In this document: positions 32,455 through 43,450 of the stretch, piece after piece | Layout: every line of letters begins with the position of its first letter | How positions within the stretch are numbered: the first letter of the stretch is position 1 | Translations under genes and position numbers: made by a program | Assembly: GCA_016169945.1 (NCBI GenBank) | Contig: JADLSH010000363.1 | Span: forward strand, 3,362,501-3,426,500 | DNA length: 64,000 bases | Direction: 5' to 3' | DNA from: Trachythela sp. YZ-2020 | Lineage: Eukaryota; Cnidaria; Anthozoa; Malacalcyonacea; Clavulariidae | The notes under the pieces: generated by a model | What the model saw: only the letters and a program-made list of their open reading frames with translations | What the model was told of the DNA's origin: nothing | Database searches by the model: none

Positions 32455-32580
32455 GCGGTTCGGTTGCGGTTTGTGCGGTTAGCGTGTGCAGTTTGTGTGG
32501 TTAGCAGGTGCGGTGTCTGCGGTTAGCGGGTGCGGTGTCTGCGGTTAGCCGGTGCGCTGTGTGGTTTGTGCGGTAATCAC
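32455..32580. repeat. Minisatellite, GTGCGGTxTxTGCGGTTAGC units
   Basis: About five imperfect units of 20-26 bp built on TGCGGTTAGCGGGTGCGGTG. Confidence 0.8.
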
Positions 32581-32918
32581 ACCACAAACAGAAAAACCAC
32601 TGTGTGTGACCCTTTATTTCAGCCTCGCCGTCACGTGATGGTGCTTGTGATATCCTCTCACCCCTTGTGACAATATATCACTCTTGGCCAAAAACCTCCC
32701 TACCCCCCAAAGCGTTGTGTACTTTGTGAACAGCCCCAAATAGCATTTTGATCTAAGTGTCCCACCTTTCAATGTCACTGATTGTAGTCAAGCTATACCT
32801 GCCTGGTTGGGTATTTTTCCATTTTGGTAGAAAACAGTTATTCAGAAATTGCAAATAGAAAATGAGTTTGCTCCAAAAATGTATTAACGGCCTCCATAAT
32901 GAGCCAGAGCCAGGGTAA

Positions 32919-33059
32919 AGGCTCGTTTCCACTCGTCGCAAAAACCAACTCGCAAGCTCGCTGCAAGTACTTTCATCCAATCACAATGCTCGACAGTTTA
33001 TTTTAATTACATGCAAGAACTCGCAGCGAGTTGGTTTTGCGATGAGTGGAAAAGAGCCT
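32919..33059. mobile_element. 141-bp foldback MITE, copy 1
   Basis: The ends AGGCTCGTTTCCACTCGTCG and CGATGAGTGGAAAAGAGCCT fold back, with inner arms ACCAACTCGC / GCGAGTTGGT. Flanked by TAA and AAA. The same element is found in the opposite orientation at 39779-39927. Confidence 0.85.
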
Positions 33060-33190
33060 AAAGGCCGTGTTCAAACTTCGCGCTACTACCGTGCCGAACG
33101 CATTACAAACAATAGATAATGAGGCATTTCAGCTGATTATGTATTGTTTTTTAAAATGCGTTCGGCACATGAGAAGCACGACGTTTGGAA
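33060..33190. repeat. Small foldback, GTGCCGAACGCAT arms
   Basis: GGCCGTGTTCAAACTTCG and GTGCCGAACGCATT pair with AATGCGTTCGGCAC and GTTTGGAACAGGCC. The sequence at 55025-55110 looks like a distant relative (GGCCTAGTTCAAATG and TGTGCCAAAC). Confidence 0.6.
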
Positions 33191-34089
33191 CAGGCCTAAC
33201 ATATTTGGTGAAACAAATGGCAAATCCAAAATTATGGCCGCTGAAGGCGGCTAATTCTAGGGTTGTCCTGAGGCATGCTTCCCTGTCAAATATTTGAAAA
33301 TCTGAGGGTTAAGTTCTAAGACGGTTTTTGTTCCACTGTTTTTAAGCATTGCCTACTGTCGAATTTACATGAGTCTCTAGGACCTATTTTATAGAGCAAC
33401 AATGCCATACAATTTCGGAATTTCCCCAAGCCGGCAATTATTTAGCCACAAATTTTGGCACATTAAATTGAAATTCCTGTTAAACTTACCAATAAACAAC
33501 TGAACTTTTAACAAACTTCACATCAAGGTCGAATTTCAATAATATGAAACAATTTTACGATAAATCAGCCTTTGAGATATAGTTTGTCGCTTCGAATCTC
33601 CTCTGATCACTTCGGCATGAAAACTAAACGACTTCCCGCCAATTCCCCGTGTTGTTGCTTCCACTTGAGAGAAGCAGAACTTCCATTCCGAAATACTGCG
33701 GGTCTAATTTGGATCAACCATGGATCAACCTACCTTATTATGATCTACCTCAGGGCATTTTTTAACTAATGTACTGGAGGGACCAAAGCCCCCCCCCCAG
33801 CCCCCATGTTGGCCCCACCAGCAAGCTATTTTGGCCCCCCCCAGTGACGGTCCCTTTTGTTCAAAATATAAGCAAAAAGGGGGAAAAACTGAGTTTAGAG
33901 GAAAGTTATGGTATTCTCACAACAAAACCTGGCTCCGTTTAGATGGGATATATGAAAAATTGTCTCTGAAAATGCAGGAAATCAAGCCAGGGGGAGGACT
34001 CCCAGATCCCCTTCAACTTCCCACACCTGTAATACACCACCTATCTGTTACGTCCCCTTTCGATTATGGCCCCCCCACTAACGATTTCT

Positions 34090-34215
34090 TAAAAAATGCC
34101 CTGATCTACCTGAAAAATACAATAAAACGTCGACGTTTCGAGCGAAGGCCCTTCGTCTGAAAGTTTAGTTAGAAAAGCCTTCGCTCAAAATGTCAAAGTT
34201 CTTATTGTATTTTCA
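34090..34215. repeat. CGACGTTTCGAGCGAAGGCCCTTCGTC repeat
   Basis: GACGTTTCGAGCGAAGGCCC and the neighbouring TTGATCCAAAAGAC recur, partly decayed, at 3755-3830 and 13845-13890. Such motifs are common near the ends of retroelements in aquatic invertebrates; the family was not identified. Confidence 0.5.
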
Positions 34216-35101
34216 GTAGATTGATCCAAAAGACCGCACTACACTACTGCCACCACACTTTCCAGAACTTCCATTTCCCAATTTTTCCTTTCCAGAGTGA
34301 GTCCAAGGGACAGGCTTGATGACATTTAACACATACAGTCTTGTAGGTTTGAGGCAATTCCGGGTCATAAACATTTGAAGTTAATCTTGCGTAGTAGTCA
34401 AATAGGCACCGTTTATCCATTCCTATTTTTCAATTTATTTGCCGATAGCATCCCCTCTCGAATAAGACTATAAATGGAATAAGTCCCATCTTCACCTAGA
34501 AGCTTTCTCCTCTACGCAGCCTACGCTCCTATAAGACAATTTAAGACCCTGAGAACGAGGTTCTAGGCATATAGCTCGTGTATGGCACGTAGTGGTTTTC
34601 CTCCACCCACCCAGGGGTAACTATAGACGGGTGGAATTAGTACACTCGTCGCGAACTTACCCCCTCCCAAAGTCAAAGTCTGTTTGCCAAAAGTCACAGT
34701 ATGGAATCTTGGTATGTATGGAAGTCACAGTATGGAACCAAGTCCAAGTTGCTGAGCTGGACACGAAAACCAAGAAAAACCCAGTGGGAAAATTTGGAAC
34801 GTGTGCTCCATCCCATGCTGCAGCAAAACTTCATGGAGGTTAAAAGCGAAATTGTTGCTTCCTTGTAACGCTGCTACCCAATTCTTCTGTCCAAGACATC
34901 TAGCTATTTCTTTTCCCTCTGTGGAATCATGTTCATAATTGACATGGTCCTCGGTCTTTTTCCGCTTCTTCATAGGTTTTCTTCTTTCCTAATAAAAGAG
35001 ACAAACACAACGACACCCCCACCCTAGGATTACGGGGAAGGATTCTGGCAGACCTTAGTACTTTATAAGCTCCTTAAACGATACGATTTTATATATAGAT
35101 C

Positions 35102-35690
35102 TCAGTTTTTTAGTTGAATGGTCGGGATTTTCTTCGGAGGTCTACACACTGTTACAACAAAGAAAGGTTGACTAAGGGGTTTAACAATTTCAACACATAC
35201 AGCCTCCAGTTCAAATGGGACCAGGTCATTCCTAACGTTGTAATTGATAGAGCTGCGGAGGTAAATACAAACACCACCACCATTCCGTGTCCTGTCTTTT
35301 CTGAGAATATCGTAACCGTCAATGTGAACCATATTGCCAGCCAACATCGTACCCAGGGCTATAGCTAGCCTGCTGGGCGTAGCGGGCTAGCCCTGGGTAC
35401 GAGGTTGATTGCCAGCAATGGTCGAGCCAAGTCTGGTCTCATTAAAGGCAATAACATCAAGTAATTTGTCAGACATTGAAAAATTGATTTCATCAAATCG
35501 GTTTGGCAAGCTTACAATATTTAGAAAAGCCATTTTATATGTTCTATCTGAAATGGAGTTGAATATGTTATAAAAGTTGCCAGTCATGCTTGCTTCCATA
35601 GAAAATTGTTTCTTTCGAACAAGTTCACAGGCTAATACCGAATATGAAAAAAACAGTGCTTGATCTTTTGGCACTTGGATTGGCATGGCT
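35102..35690 (-). mobile_element. Non-LTR retrotransposon remnant, endonuclease region
   Basis: Minus-strand frames 35387-35686 and 35102-35347 read as an APE-type endonuclease start: FLNIVSLPNRFDEIN, LLDVIAFNETRL, then after an interruption VHIDGYDILRKDRTRNGGGV and CIYLRSSIN. The two halves are separated by the small foldback at 35348-35402. Downstream catalytic parts and the reverse transcriptase are absent, so the copy is dead. Confidence 0.8.
35348..35402. mobile_element. Miniature foldback (about 55 bp) inside the endonuclease remnant
   Basis: CGTACCCAGGGCTA and TAGCCCTGGGTACG pair around TAGCTAGCCTGCTGGGCG. On the minus strand GCTGGCAAT occurs on both sides, a possible target duplication. 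A relative lies at 40062-40106 (CTCGTACCCCGAGCC...GGCTCGGGATACAAG). Confidence 0.7.
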
Positions 35691-35819
35691 CCAAGCCCTA
35701 GAAAGTATTTGTGACGTATAAATTATTGAAAGTGGGAAAGGTGTATTATTCTATTAGCGTAGACCTAGAGTTTGTGAGAGATGAGACTTTTATACTACAC
35801 TCTAAAGCCTATTCATGAG

Positions 35820-36130
35820 CAGTGGCGTAGCCAAGGTGGGGGTAAGGGGAGGCTCTGCCCCCCCCCCAATGATCTTCTTGTGAAAAGTTGAAATGCAGGC
35901 AGAAAGTAGGGGGGAGGTGCAATGTCTGGAATAATGATAAAAATAGTCTTTTTCTTCAGCATTCGTCTCAGAATGTGTGAAATGCTGTTCGTAAACATTC
36001 AACATTTCTCTGGGGTAGCATTCCCCTGCCCCCCCCCACCCCCTTAGGATTCTCGCGCCAATGGTGCTCATGTTCTGAATCTGTCTGTTTTGGCCCTGCC
36101 CCCAAAGTCAACACCCTGGCTATGCCACTG
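35820..36130. mobile_element. hAT-type MITE, CAGTGGCGTAGCCA ends
   Basis: CAGTGGCGTAGCCA at the left mirrors TGGCTATGCCACTG at the right; the flanks TTCATGAG and CTCATGGG are a decayed 8-bp duplication. The ends match the 24046-24527 family. The overlapping minus-strand open frame is not believed. Confidence 0.75.
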
Positions 36131-37265
36131 CTCATGGGTTTGACTCAACTTTAAACTGTGGGCTATACTTATATCCAGCCTTGTGTGTTGTCCCGCGCAC
36201 ACGTCATGCGACGGAGTAGCAAAGCTAAGCGCCTGGGCAGGAGGCAGAGTTATATCCTCATCTCCCCATTTTCCAGTACCCTCATTTTCCAACTGCGATC
36301 ACCCCTCCCCCCCCGGGCGAACCCCCACGAATTCAACTTTTCGAAAAATTCTTGGTCAAATTCCCCACGGTGTGGGTGAAAAACATAGTCAAATACTCAT
36401 CTGCCTCAGTGAGATTCCCATATATAAATTCTTAATGGATACGTGAAGAGGACCAGGACTTTAAATGTTTTTTTTTTAATGAAATAGTGTATTACCTTCA
36501 CCATTTTTAACAACTAGAACATACATTTAAAGTGCTCCAACAAAACAAAACAAACCTTTTGTTCATATACATGCATGTATACTTGCTGTCCACACTTTTC
36601 AAGCTGCAACTCATGTAGAGGGTGCTGATCTTTTTAATAGAGAGCTTAAGCAAGCAACGTTTTTGATTCACAGACGCCAACCCGGAAGTAAATTGAGCCG
36701 TTATAGATGGTGACAGCCGTTCTTGTTTGACATCATGAACGTGAAATTAGATTAACTACCATTCTTGATTTCAAGCAAGAACTGCTGACACCATAATTAA
36801 CAGATAAGTTATGTACGCATATTACAGCTGTTCTATAAATATCCCTGGTGCAGTTCCAGCCAATACAATTCAATAAAATCAATTCTCAAGCCAATAAAAT
36901 TAGTCGATTATGAAGTTCTAAGCACGACCACTGATCAACTTTGCACAACTGCGAAATGTGTTAAGTGTGCACAACTGCGACGGATGGGTAAAGTTTCGCA
37001 TCAAATACCCACCCGCGCGGAATTAAACTCTGGTCAAATTCTGGGGGTTGGCCCGGGGGGAGAAGTAATCAGTTGGAATTTACTCACACATCACCTGTTT
37101 CTTGAAACAAATCCTATCACAATCCTATCTCTGACCCTAAAGGTAATCACAAAATGACTCCAAAGTATTAATATTTCTACGCTGTCAACTGTTGTTGTCT
37201 GAAAGACACACAAGGCGAGCAGACCTATATTAGCACAAGCATTAGCACAGTACTCTAATGCACCT
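36131..37265. other. Non-coding
   Basis: No gene supported. Low-complexity CCCCC runs occur near 36300. I see no clear TIR pair within this stretch. Confidence 0.4.
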
Positions 37266-37271
37266 AGCTAT

Positions 37272-37795
37272 CATTTGTTTCCACCACCCCCTGGAGGGCG
37301 TGCAACCCTGGGAGATTTACAACCAATTTTTGCCCAAGTGACGAGCGTTTGACAACAAATTTCAGCCTGAGGGTCGGGCAATTGAGCAAACTCAGTCCAA
37401 GGATATCTCAGCTAGCTTGTAGCGCAGATTGCTTTTAGCGCAGTGCTGCATTAAATTTTCGACAATTTTGGCTTAGTATATTGTTTTACTGTTACTGTGT
37501 TATAGCTGCTACACAGAGACGTAACATAAATTATACTGATTGGTAACAATGGGTAACATTTTAGTCCTTTTCAACATAGGCAAGTGAAACTCCACTAGTA
37601 TAAGACAATTATTGCGCTTTGTATCTGTATGTCTGTTGGAACCAGGACGACAATGTTTCAACATATGTTCCCCCAGGTAGGGGAATTTGACAAAGTTACT
37701 TTGCCTCTAGGTGGGGAAATTGACACACAAAATTTTAAAATATTCAAATGCCCGGGGGTCTGCCCGCCCTCCAGGGGGTGGTGGAAACAAATGAT
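37272..37795. mobile_element. TIR element, TCATTTGTTTCCACCACCCC ends, TA site
   Basis: About 30-bp inverted ends (continuing into CTGGAGGGCG) are flanked by TA on both sides. The interior has GGTxGGGxAATTxGACA blocks and no ORF. Same TA/TCA end style as 11088-11809, so both may be mariner-type derivatives. Confidence 0.75.
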
Positions 37796-37873
37796 AAGTG
37801 CATAATGTTAACTCCAGGTAAATAGAATATAATTAAATGCGTGGAACCAACCTCGGTTTAGAATCATTCACTC

Positions 37874-38494
37874 CAGGGACGTCGCTACTGGGGGGGTGTG
37901 GGGGGTGTTACACCCCCCCAATAATTTTAAGCGGGAAAAGTTGGTCAAACTGGAAAAATTTTGGTCAAAATAATTGGTCACTTATAAGCTGAAAGTGCGA
38001 AAGTATATAGTAAAAAACCAAAATACTTATTGACCAACAGGGAGCGAATTAGCAGCGAATTGACATCCGGTTTAACAATCAACATTATCTGTATTGTTTT
38101 GCGCATAAATACGAAAATATCTAGCTAAACCAGTAAACCTCACCTTGATTATTCTTGATCCACTATATCCTTGCAAGCCGATGAAGTGCTTATCAGTCAA
38201 TATAAGCTAAGTTGCTTTTCTAAGCTGAGTTCAAATAATTTGTAACAACTGTGCAGTAATTTAGTTTGGAGTAAAGATGTCAAAGTCATTGAAATATTAT
38301 TTTCTTAAAAATGCTGTTTACAATTTTACGGGAACTTAAATTACCTAGCACCCCCCCCCCCCCCCAACAAGCATTCAGTTTCTCCTTCACGTAAGTGACT
38401 TTGTCAAAACTTAAAACTTGGTCAAAATGTTCCCCAAAACTTGGTCAAAATTTCAGGACACCCCCCCAATGTTCATGCCTTCGCGACGTCCCTG
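37874..38494. mobile_element. hAT-type MITE, CAGGGACGTCGC ends, perfect 8-bp TSD
   Basis: The ends CAGGGACGTCGC and GCGACGTCCCTG lie between identical ATTCACTC at 37866-37873 and 38495-38502. Poly-C blocks and repeated TTGGTCAAA motifs sit near both ends. The perfect target duplication implies a recent insertion. No transposase. Confidence 0.9.
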
Positions 38495-38502
38495 ATTCAC
38501 TC

Positions 38503-39430
38503 GAGTCACGAACATTTCTCCTATCATATTACCGAATGACCATAATATAGTTTGATGCTGGATTAATATAAACGAGTGATGTTTACGAAATACAGTGTAA
38601 TTCACGAATCCGAGTTTACATTTCGATGGTCGCGGGTTCGAAACCCAGCATGGCCTACTAATTGGCCTACACAACTCGCTACATATCAGATGTAAGCTCT
38701 GTGACATAGGCTAACTTGCGATACCGTGAGATGGGTTTGGGTTGCGAAGCCATACGGAATCAAGCGCCATACTGTCAGCTGACATAAAATTGCACCCAAG
38801 GTTTTAATTATAATGCGACAAACTTTCGTCTTATACATAATTGTAAAAATATCATATATACTGATCATTAAATGGAAGTTAAAATACTTACCAATTAACG
38901 AGGTCAGATGCAATCTTTTAGGAGCTAAGCTCGCTTCGAAATACCGACTTTTCATACTAAATGGGCTAGTGACGTATACGTTCCCGCTCGCCGCAAACGC
39001 CTGGTACGCAGGCTACGCCAAGCTAGGTTAGCTGGAAACCATCTTTTCCTTGTAAAACGAAAATTTCTTTGTTTTATTGCAGACATCGCATAGGTAAAAA
39101 CACAATCAAAACGCCCTTCATCAAGCGATTTTCAATGTTACAAACAACATCAACATTGGAAAAAGGGCATCGATTCAGGAACTAGTTTCTCGATACTCGG
39201 GTAGCCCGTAGTAGTGTTTATGCAGGCCTACACGAAATGTATATAACCCTAACCCCAATCCTAACTTAATCCTATATATAATCACAGATATAATTCGTGT
39301 AAGGCTACATAAAGAAAAGAACCATCCTATACTCCTCACACAAACAAAACAATAGACCTTTCCGAATGACATGGGTGGATTACGTGATCTTTGGAAACGG
39401 ATGAATGTGATCGACAAATTTTGGAGAATT
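38503..39430. other. Non-coding; one possible tRNA-like B-box
   Basis: GGTCGCGGGTTCGAAACCC near 38625-38645 resembles a tRNA T-arm/B-box, but I find no matching acceptor stem or A-box, so I do not call a tRNA. No other feature supported. Confidence 0.4.
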
Positions 39431-39778
39431 TCCGAATATCTGAACTTTTGCAACAGGCAATATAAAATCAGTCCACGCATTACCCTCGCACTTCGCGCGG
39501 AAAAGTCTATTATATTTATCACCATCCAATCATACAAAGGATCTAAATGAGATATTTTGTCAGTCAAAAATGCTGGCAGATGTACGTAGTCACGGTTATC
39601 AAACCTCCGCCAGGAGCTTATGTTTTCACCTGGATTTGTTTGTATGTTCCCCCATTCCCCTTCAAGATCACCTTCGGGGCATGTTTAAATCAGATGAGAA
39701 ATGTTGGGGGGGGGGGGTAAGTGTGCACTGATATATTTATCGCAGCTAGCGAATTTGTTTGCATTTCCGGGACTCTAA

Positions 39779-39927
39779 AGGCTCTTTTCCACTCATCGCA
39801 AAACCAACTCGCAAACTCGCTGCGAGTTCTTGCATGTAATTAAAATAAACTGTCGAGCATTGCGATTGGATGAAAGTACTAGCAGCGAGCTTGCGAGTTG
39901 GTTTTTGCGATGAGTGGAAAAGAGCCT
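39779..39927. mobile_element. 149-bp foldback MITE, copy 2
   Basis: AGGCTCTTTTCCACTCATCG and CGATGAGTGGAAAAGAGCCT are the ends, flanked by TAA on both sides (3-bp TWA duplication, PIF/Harbinger style). It is nearly identical to 32919-33059 in reverse orientation. Confidence 0.88.
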
Positions 39928-40515
39928 TAAGAGGCCTCAGATTCCTGGGGAGCATAAATTTCACGTCTTTGGCGATAGCTAACACTGCCCGCCTCCCCCT
40001 TCAGCAATTTCTTGATGACGTCATCAAATTTTGGTCCAATATGTATAATTTATGCCAATCTCGTACCCCGAGCCTGCGATCTTCCCAAAGGCTCGGGATA
40101 CAAGATTGAATTTATGCATGTGTACTTGCCTAAATTCGTTGGGGGAGATTACGCTGCAGTCTCTGAGTGCCCTGTAGGTTATATATCCATTTGTTTATTT
40201 AACAACTTTAAATACGTTAAGATATACCGTAGTATTATATCGTTCCAAGATATTTAAGGATAAGTCCCATGCAAGGCAGTTCCCTTATAAAGTTCTTAAC
40301 AAAATCAATGGGTAAAAAATTTTAAGATAATACGTTAATGAAAAAAGCGGAACGATCAAACAGAAGCAAATGATGAATAATATAGGGCGGTTTATAACCC
40401 AGCTATTAAAAAGCAGATACAAAACAACGGCTTGTCCCGAACCATATGCATCATCACTTGCCCCTATTTGAAAATTGACTTCAACGTTTTCACTATTCAA
40501 ACCCTCACGATACAG

Positions 40516-41358
40516 TTAATCGCAGGCACAATGTGATGGAGGGCAGTATCCCGCGGCGCAGTTGACAGTACACCAGGCGTCGGTTGCTGTCGGATTTACA
40601 GCATAACACCCTGAGGATGGTGGTGCTGGTGGGGGGGCAGTACAAGGTGCAACGGGCGGACAAACGACAGGCGTAGGGCAGTTGCAAGGTGGACATGTGC
40701 CAGTACTTGATGTAGTGGTAGGATTTGGGACGGCTGTGCCTGGCTGAGGGTTAGTTGCGGGCGAGATCTTAATATCAGCACAGTTGACAAATGTCTCTGG
40801 TTCATTTCCCATCCAATTATTCCCAGTGGTCCACCACCATTGTAGCACGCAGTGGTCACATGATAATCCCGTGGGTAGCCTGAGAGTGATGGTGTAAAAA
40901 CCAGCACCAGTATCAGGAAGTGTCCATTCCTGGTCACCATTCTCCAGTTCCAACATGGTGTTATCCAGATCCGTTTGCTTGATCGGTGGACTGACCAATG
41001 GCGCTACGCGGAATATGAAATACCCTTTATGATTGGCTGTTATCTTCACGGTCACTTCAATCAGTGCTCCTTCGATGTAGGTCTTGACAATAGGTGGGTC
41101 GCTCGCAAATGCTCCTGGGTAGACAAAGCGAGGGTTGCTTATACCATATTCGTCGCCACAGGCGCCGCACTTTCCCTCATGTTGCGACCATTGGACAGTT
41201 CGACCACCACAGCTCAGTTGATTGTCAGTGAATTCGGTTGGACCAATGAAGCCATGCCGCCAGCGACTGGCGCGGTTAGGTGGATCATCTAGCCAGCCAT
41301 GACCTTCGACCAGGCCCACCAACATCGAGAGAAAAACCAAACTTATCGCCGACATCAT
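40516..41358 (-). CDS. AA15-type lytic polysaccharide monooxygenase, 280 aa
   Basis: Secreted copper enzyme that oxidatively cleaves chitin or cellulose (family knowledge). The start is the ATG at 41358 (MMSAISLVFL); the frame continues upstream without an ATG. A 19-residue signal peptide ends VEG, leaving the N-terminal copper-binding His20 (HGWLDDPPNRASRW). Also visible are the family cysteine pattern CGG...GKCGACGDEYG, the second copper histidine in ITANHKGYFIFRV, LPTGLSCDHCVLQWWW and ETFVNCADIKI with the axial Phe. After a Pro/Thr linker (about 210-245) comes a cysteine-rich C-terminal module (CYAVNPTATDAWCT...CPPSHCACD), seen on other invertebrate LPMO-like proteins and perhaps carbohydrate-binding. 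The coding region is intronless. A dead copy of only the C-terminal module lies at 15865-16086. Confidence 0.93.
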   Translation of the reverse strand: MMSAISLVFLSMLVGLVEGHGWLDDPPNRASRWRHGFIGPTEFTDNQLSCGGRTVQWSQHEGKCGACGDEYGISNPRFVYPGAFASDPPIVKTYIEGALIEVTVKITANHKGYFIFRVAPLVSPPIKQTDLDNTMLELENGDQEWTLPDTGAGFYTITLRLPTGLSCDHCVLQWWWTTGNNWMGNEPETFVNCADIKISPATNPQPGTAVPNPTTTSSTGTCPPCNCPTPVVCPPVAPCTAPPPAPPSSGCYAVNPTATDAWCTVNCAAGYCPPSHCACD

Positions 41359-41400
41359 TTTCTGCTTGTAAATATTCTTCTTAAAATTGTCGGCTAACAA

Positions 41401-42880
41401 AGGAAAGAAAGCAGGTTAGGCAAAAAGTAGGGGGTGGGGGGAGGATAAACAAGTTTCTCAGTGTACCAAAAAACATAACATTAGTCTAAATTATTGACAA
41501 AGCTGGCAGCGAGATATATTGACAAATGTCAAAACGAAGCAGCCGAAGCTGTGTCTAACCAATGGCAATTAGTCTCGTTTTCATTTCATGCAGGATTTTT
41601 TGGACAGAAAACTAAAACTTTATGATGTTTTCAAAGATGCAGGTAATTGCATTTATCAGCCTGAATTCCTAATTGCATTTATCAGCCTGAGAACTTTTGC
41701 CGGCTGCATCTTTTTATGAAAACTGCATGTTTATAGTCTATAGAAAAATAGAATTTGAATTCAGAAATCGGAACAGAAAAAACTATAAAGTAGCCTGATT
41801 ATAGGCATTATAAAGTAAGTCCGTAATATCTAATGAGTAATGAAATATAATAAATTTAAATAGCCATGGAGGTCATGCTAAGCAGCTTTCTCACTGCCTT
41901 ACAACAAAATTGCAGAGGAACAGTCTTTGGTCAATAGGCCCATACGGTCCTGATTTAATATATATATAGTACTTCTAATTATTCATAAGCAAAATACAAA
42001 GGAAACTCATGACCCGTAGCGGATCTATATATTATTTGATATAGACTTGCTCAAATTTTCTCCTTCAATTTTTACAGCGTAGATAACATCAATCTTCAAA
42101 ATTCCAACGCCAGCTGTGAGCGTACAAAACGAGTCATTTTAGAAGTCATATACAAACCTTGCAGTTCGGCCTTTATCAGATCTAAAACACTCGGCTGCGC
42201 CTCGATGTTTTAAATCAGATACTGAAGACCTCTCGCGCGGTTTGTATATATATTACTTAATATTTTATCTATAAACCAAGGACTTAACTTTATTTTTTAC
42301 TTTGAAGAGGGCCAATGGAGATTTATACAAGAGACCCATAATCCGTCTGGACGAACTTAAGCAAATAAAATATAGGGTATATATATAGCTCGTCTGATTG
42401 ATTCGTCTGTGTATAAAAGCGGCAATCAAACGGGTCATCTATCGAAAAGAACCTCGAAAAGAACAATCTGCATGTTGCGTATAGACTATATATAGCTAGT
42501 ATGTAATGTTTTTTACCGATTTAGTACCAAGTAGTTAGAAATATCAAGAAAATTGTACTTGCTCACAGGATTCGAGCAGATAGACCACGCATTCTAGCTA
42601 ACTAGCTCTTCTGGATGGTTTGGAATATGACCACACTAAAACGCAGCTAACTTATACACAGATCGATAATGCGTCTCGATGCAGCCGATGCTCGCAACAG
42701 CATAACTCCAAGCCATTAATTTTTTAGTCTTTTAAAAGGACATTATCTCGTTGACACATAAAATCGTCTGGTGTGAGCCTGAGTATAATTAATTATTTCT
42801 AAAAATCCCTTTGGTATATACAGGCCGGCATAACTTTGGCAGACTATCGCGCGCATAATATTTAGTTTATAGATTTACCT
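41401..42880. other. Non-coding upstream of LPMO
   Basis: Presumably includes the LPMO promoter, but no TATA or other site can be assigned. A weak GTCTGGTGTGAGCCTGAGTA match to the CTGGCGTTAGACAGAGTA repeat family lies near 42767. No gene. Confidence 0.4.
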
Positions 42881-42884
42881 TTTT

Positions 42885-43450
42885 CACACAAATATAAAGC
42901 AGGCCTTTAGCTGTCAAATGACACCTTTTTTGTATCAATGCGAGCAAAAATGGCCCAATACGATCCGATGAAAAAGAGCGCAGGTCGAAATCACATTTTT
43001 CACCTTTGGGAATTGAACGCCCTTCGAATTTGTGACCATTTGCCCAAATGATGTTGGCCATGTTTGTGAAACGTTCAGCATTGCCATTTCAGTCTGCAAA
43101 CTTCCTGTTTCGTAAAATGCTTCAACAACCAAATTCCGTTGTTAAATCGCGTTTTGAACCTTCTTTAACTTTACCAAAACTTGATCAATAGCCCATGGGT
43201 TACGCCATGTAGTATTTTAAAAAATTCTTAAATTCGAACCGCGAAACGGAAATAATTTCAATAGACAATAGGCAGACAATATAATAGCTTTGCACTCAAC
43301 TCCCAATGGTGGAAAAATATGTGTTTTCGACCGGCAATTTTTAATCTTATCGTATTTGGCCATTTTTGATAGCAATTATACAAAAAAGGTATCATTTGAC
43401 AGCTAAAAGATTGATCTTTATTGGTACGAAAAAGCAAATCTATCAACTAA
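42885..43450. mobile_element. Inverted-repeat element
   Basis: AGCTGTCAAATGACACCTTTTTTG and AAAAATGGCC at 42910-42960 are found inverted at 43360-43405 (GGCCATTTTTGATAGC..., GGTATCATTTGACAGCTAAA). Termini are not clear. The minus-strand open frames here are not supported. Confidence 0.55.

Larger units (their letters stand above)
23030..40625. repeat. Segmental duplication, copy B
   Basis: Collinear counterpart of 3945-16086. It is longer because it carries the hAT-like element (24836-28529), the foldbacks at 23207-23510, several MITEs at 32.9-38.5 kb, and unmatched sequence between 34.66 and 39.43 kb. It retains the intact LPMO gene, whose coding sequence continues past the point where copy A stops. 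Confidence 0.8.

Noticed and set aside
38600..38680. Possible tRNA gene (GGTTCGAAACC B-box)
   Set aside because: No acceptor stem, A-box or cloverleaf can be formed around it.
42867..43446. Two minus-strand 60-codon frames
   Set aside because: They lie in the arms of an inverted repeat and show no family features.
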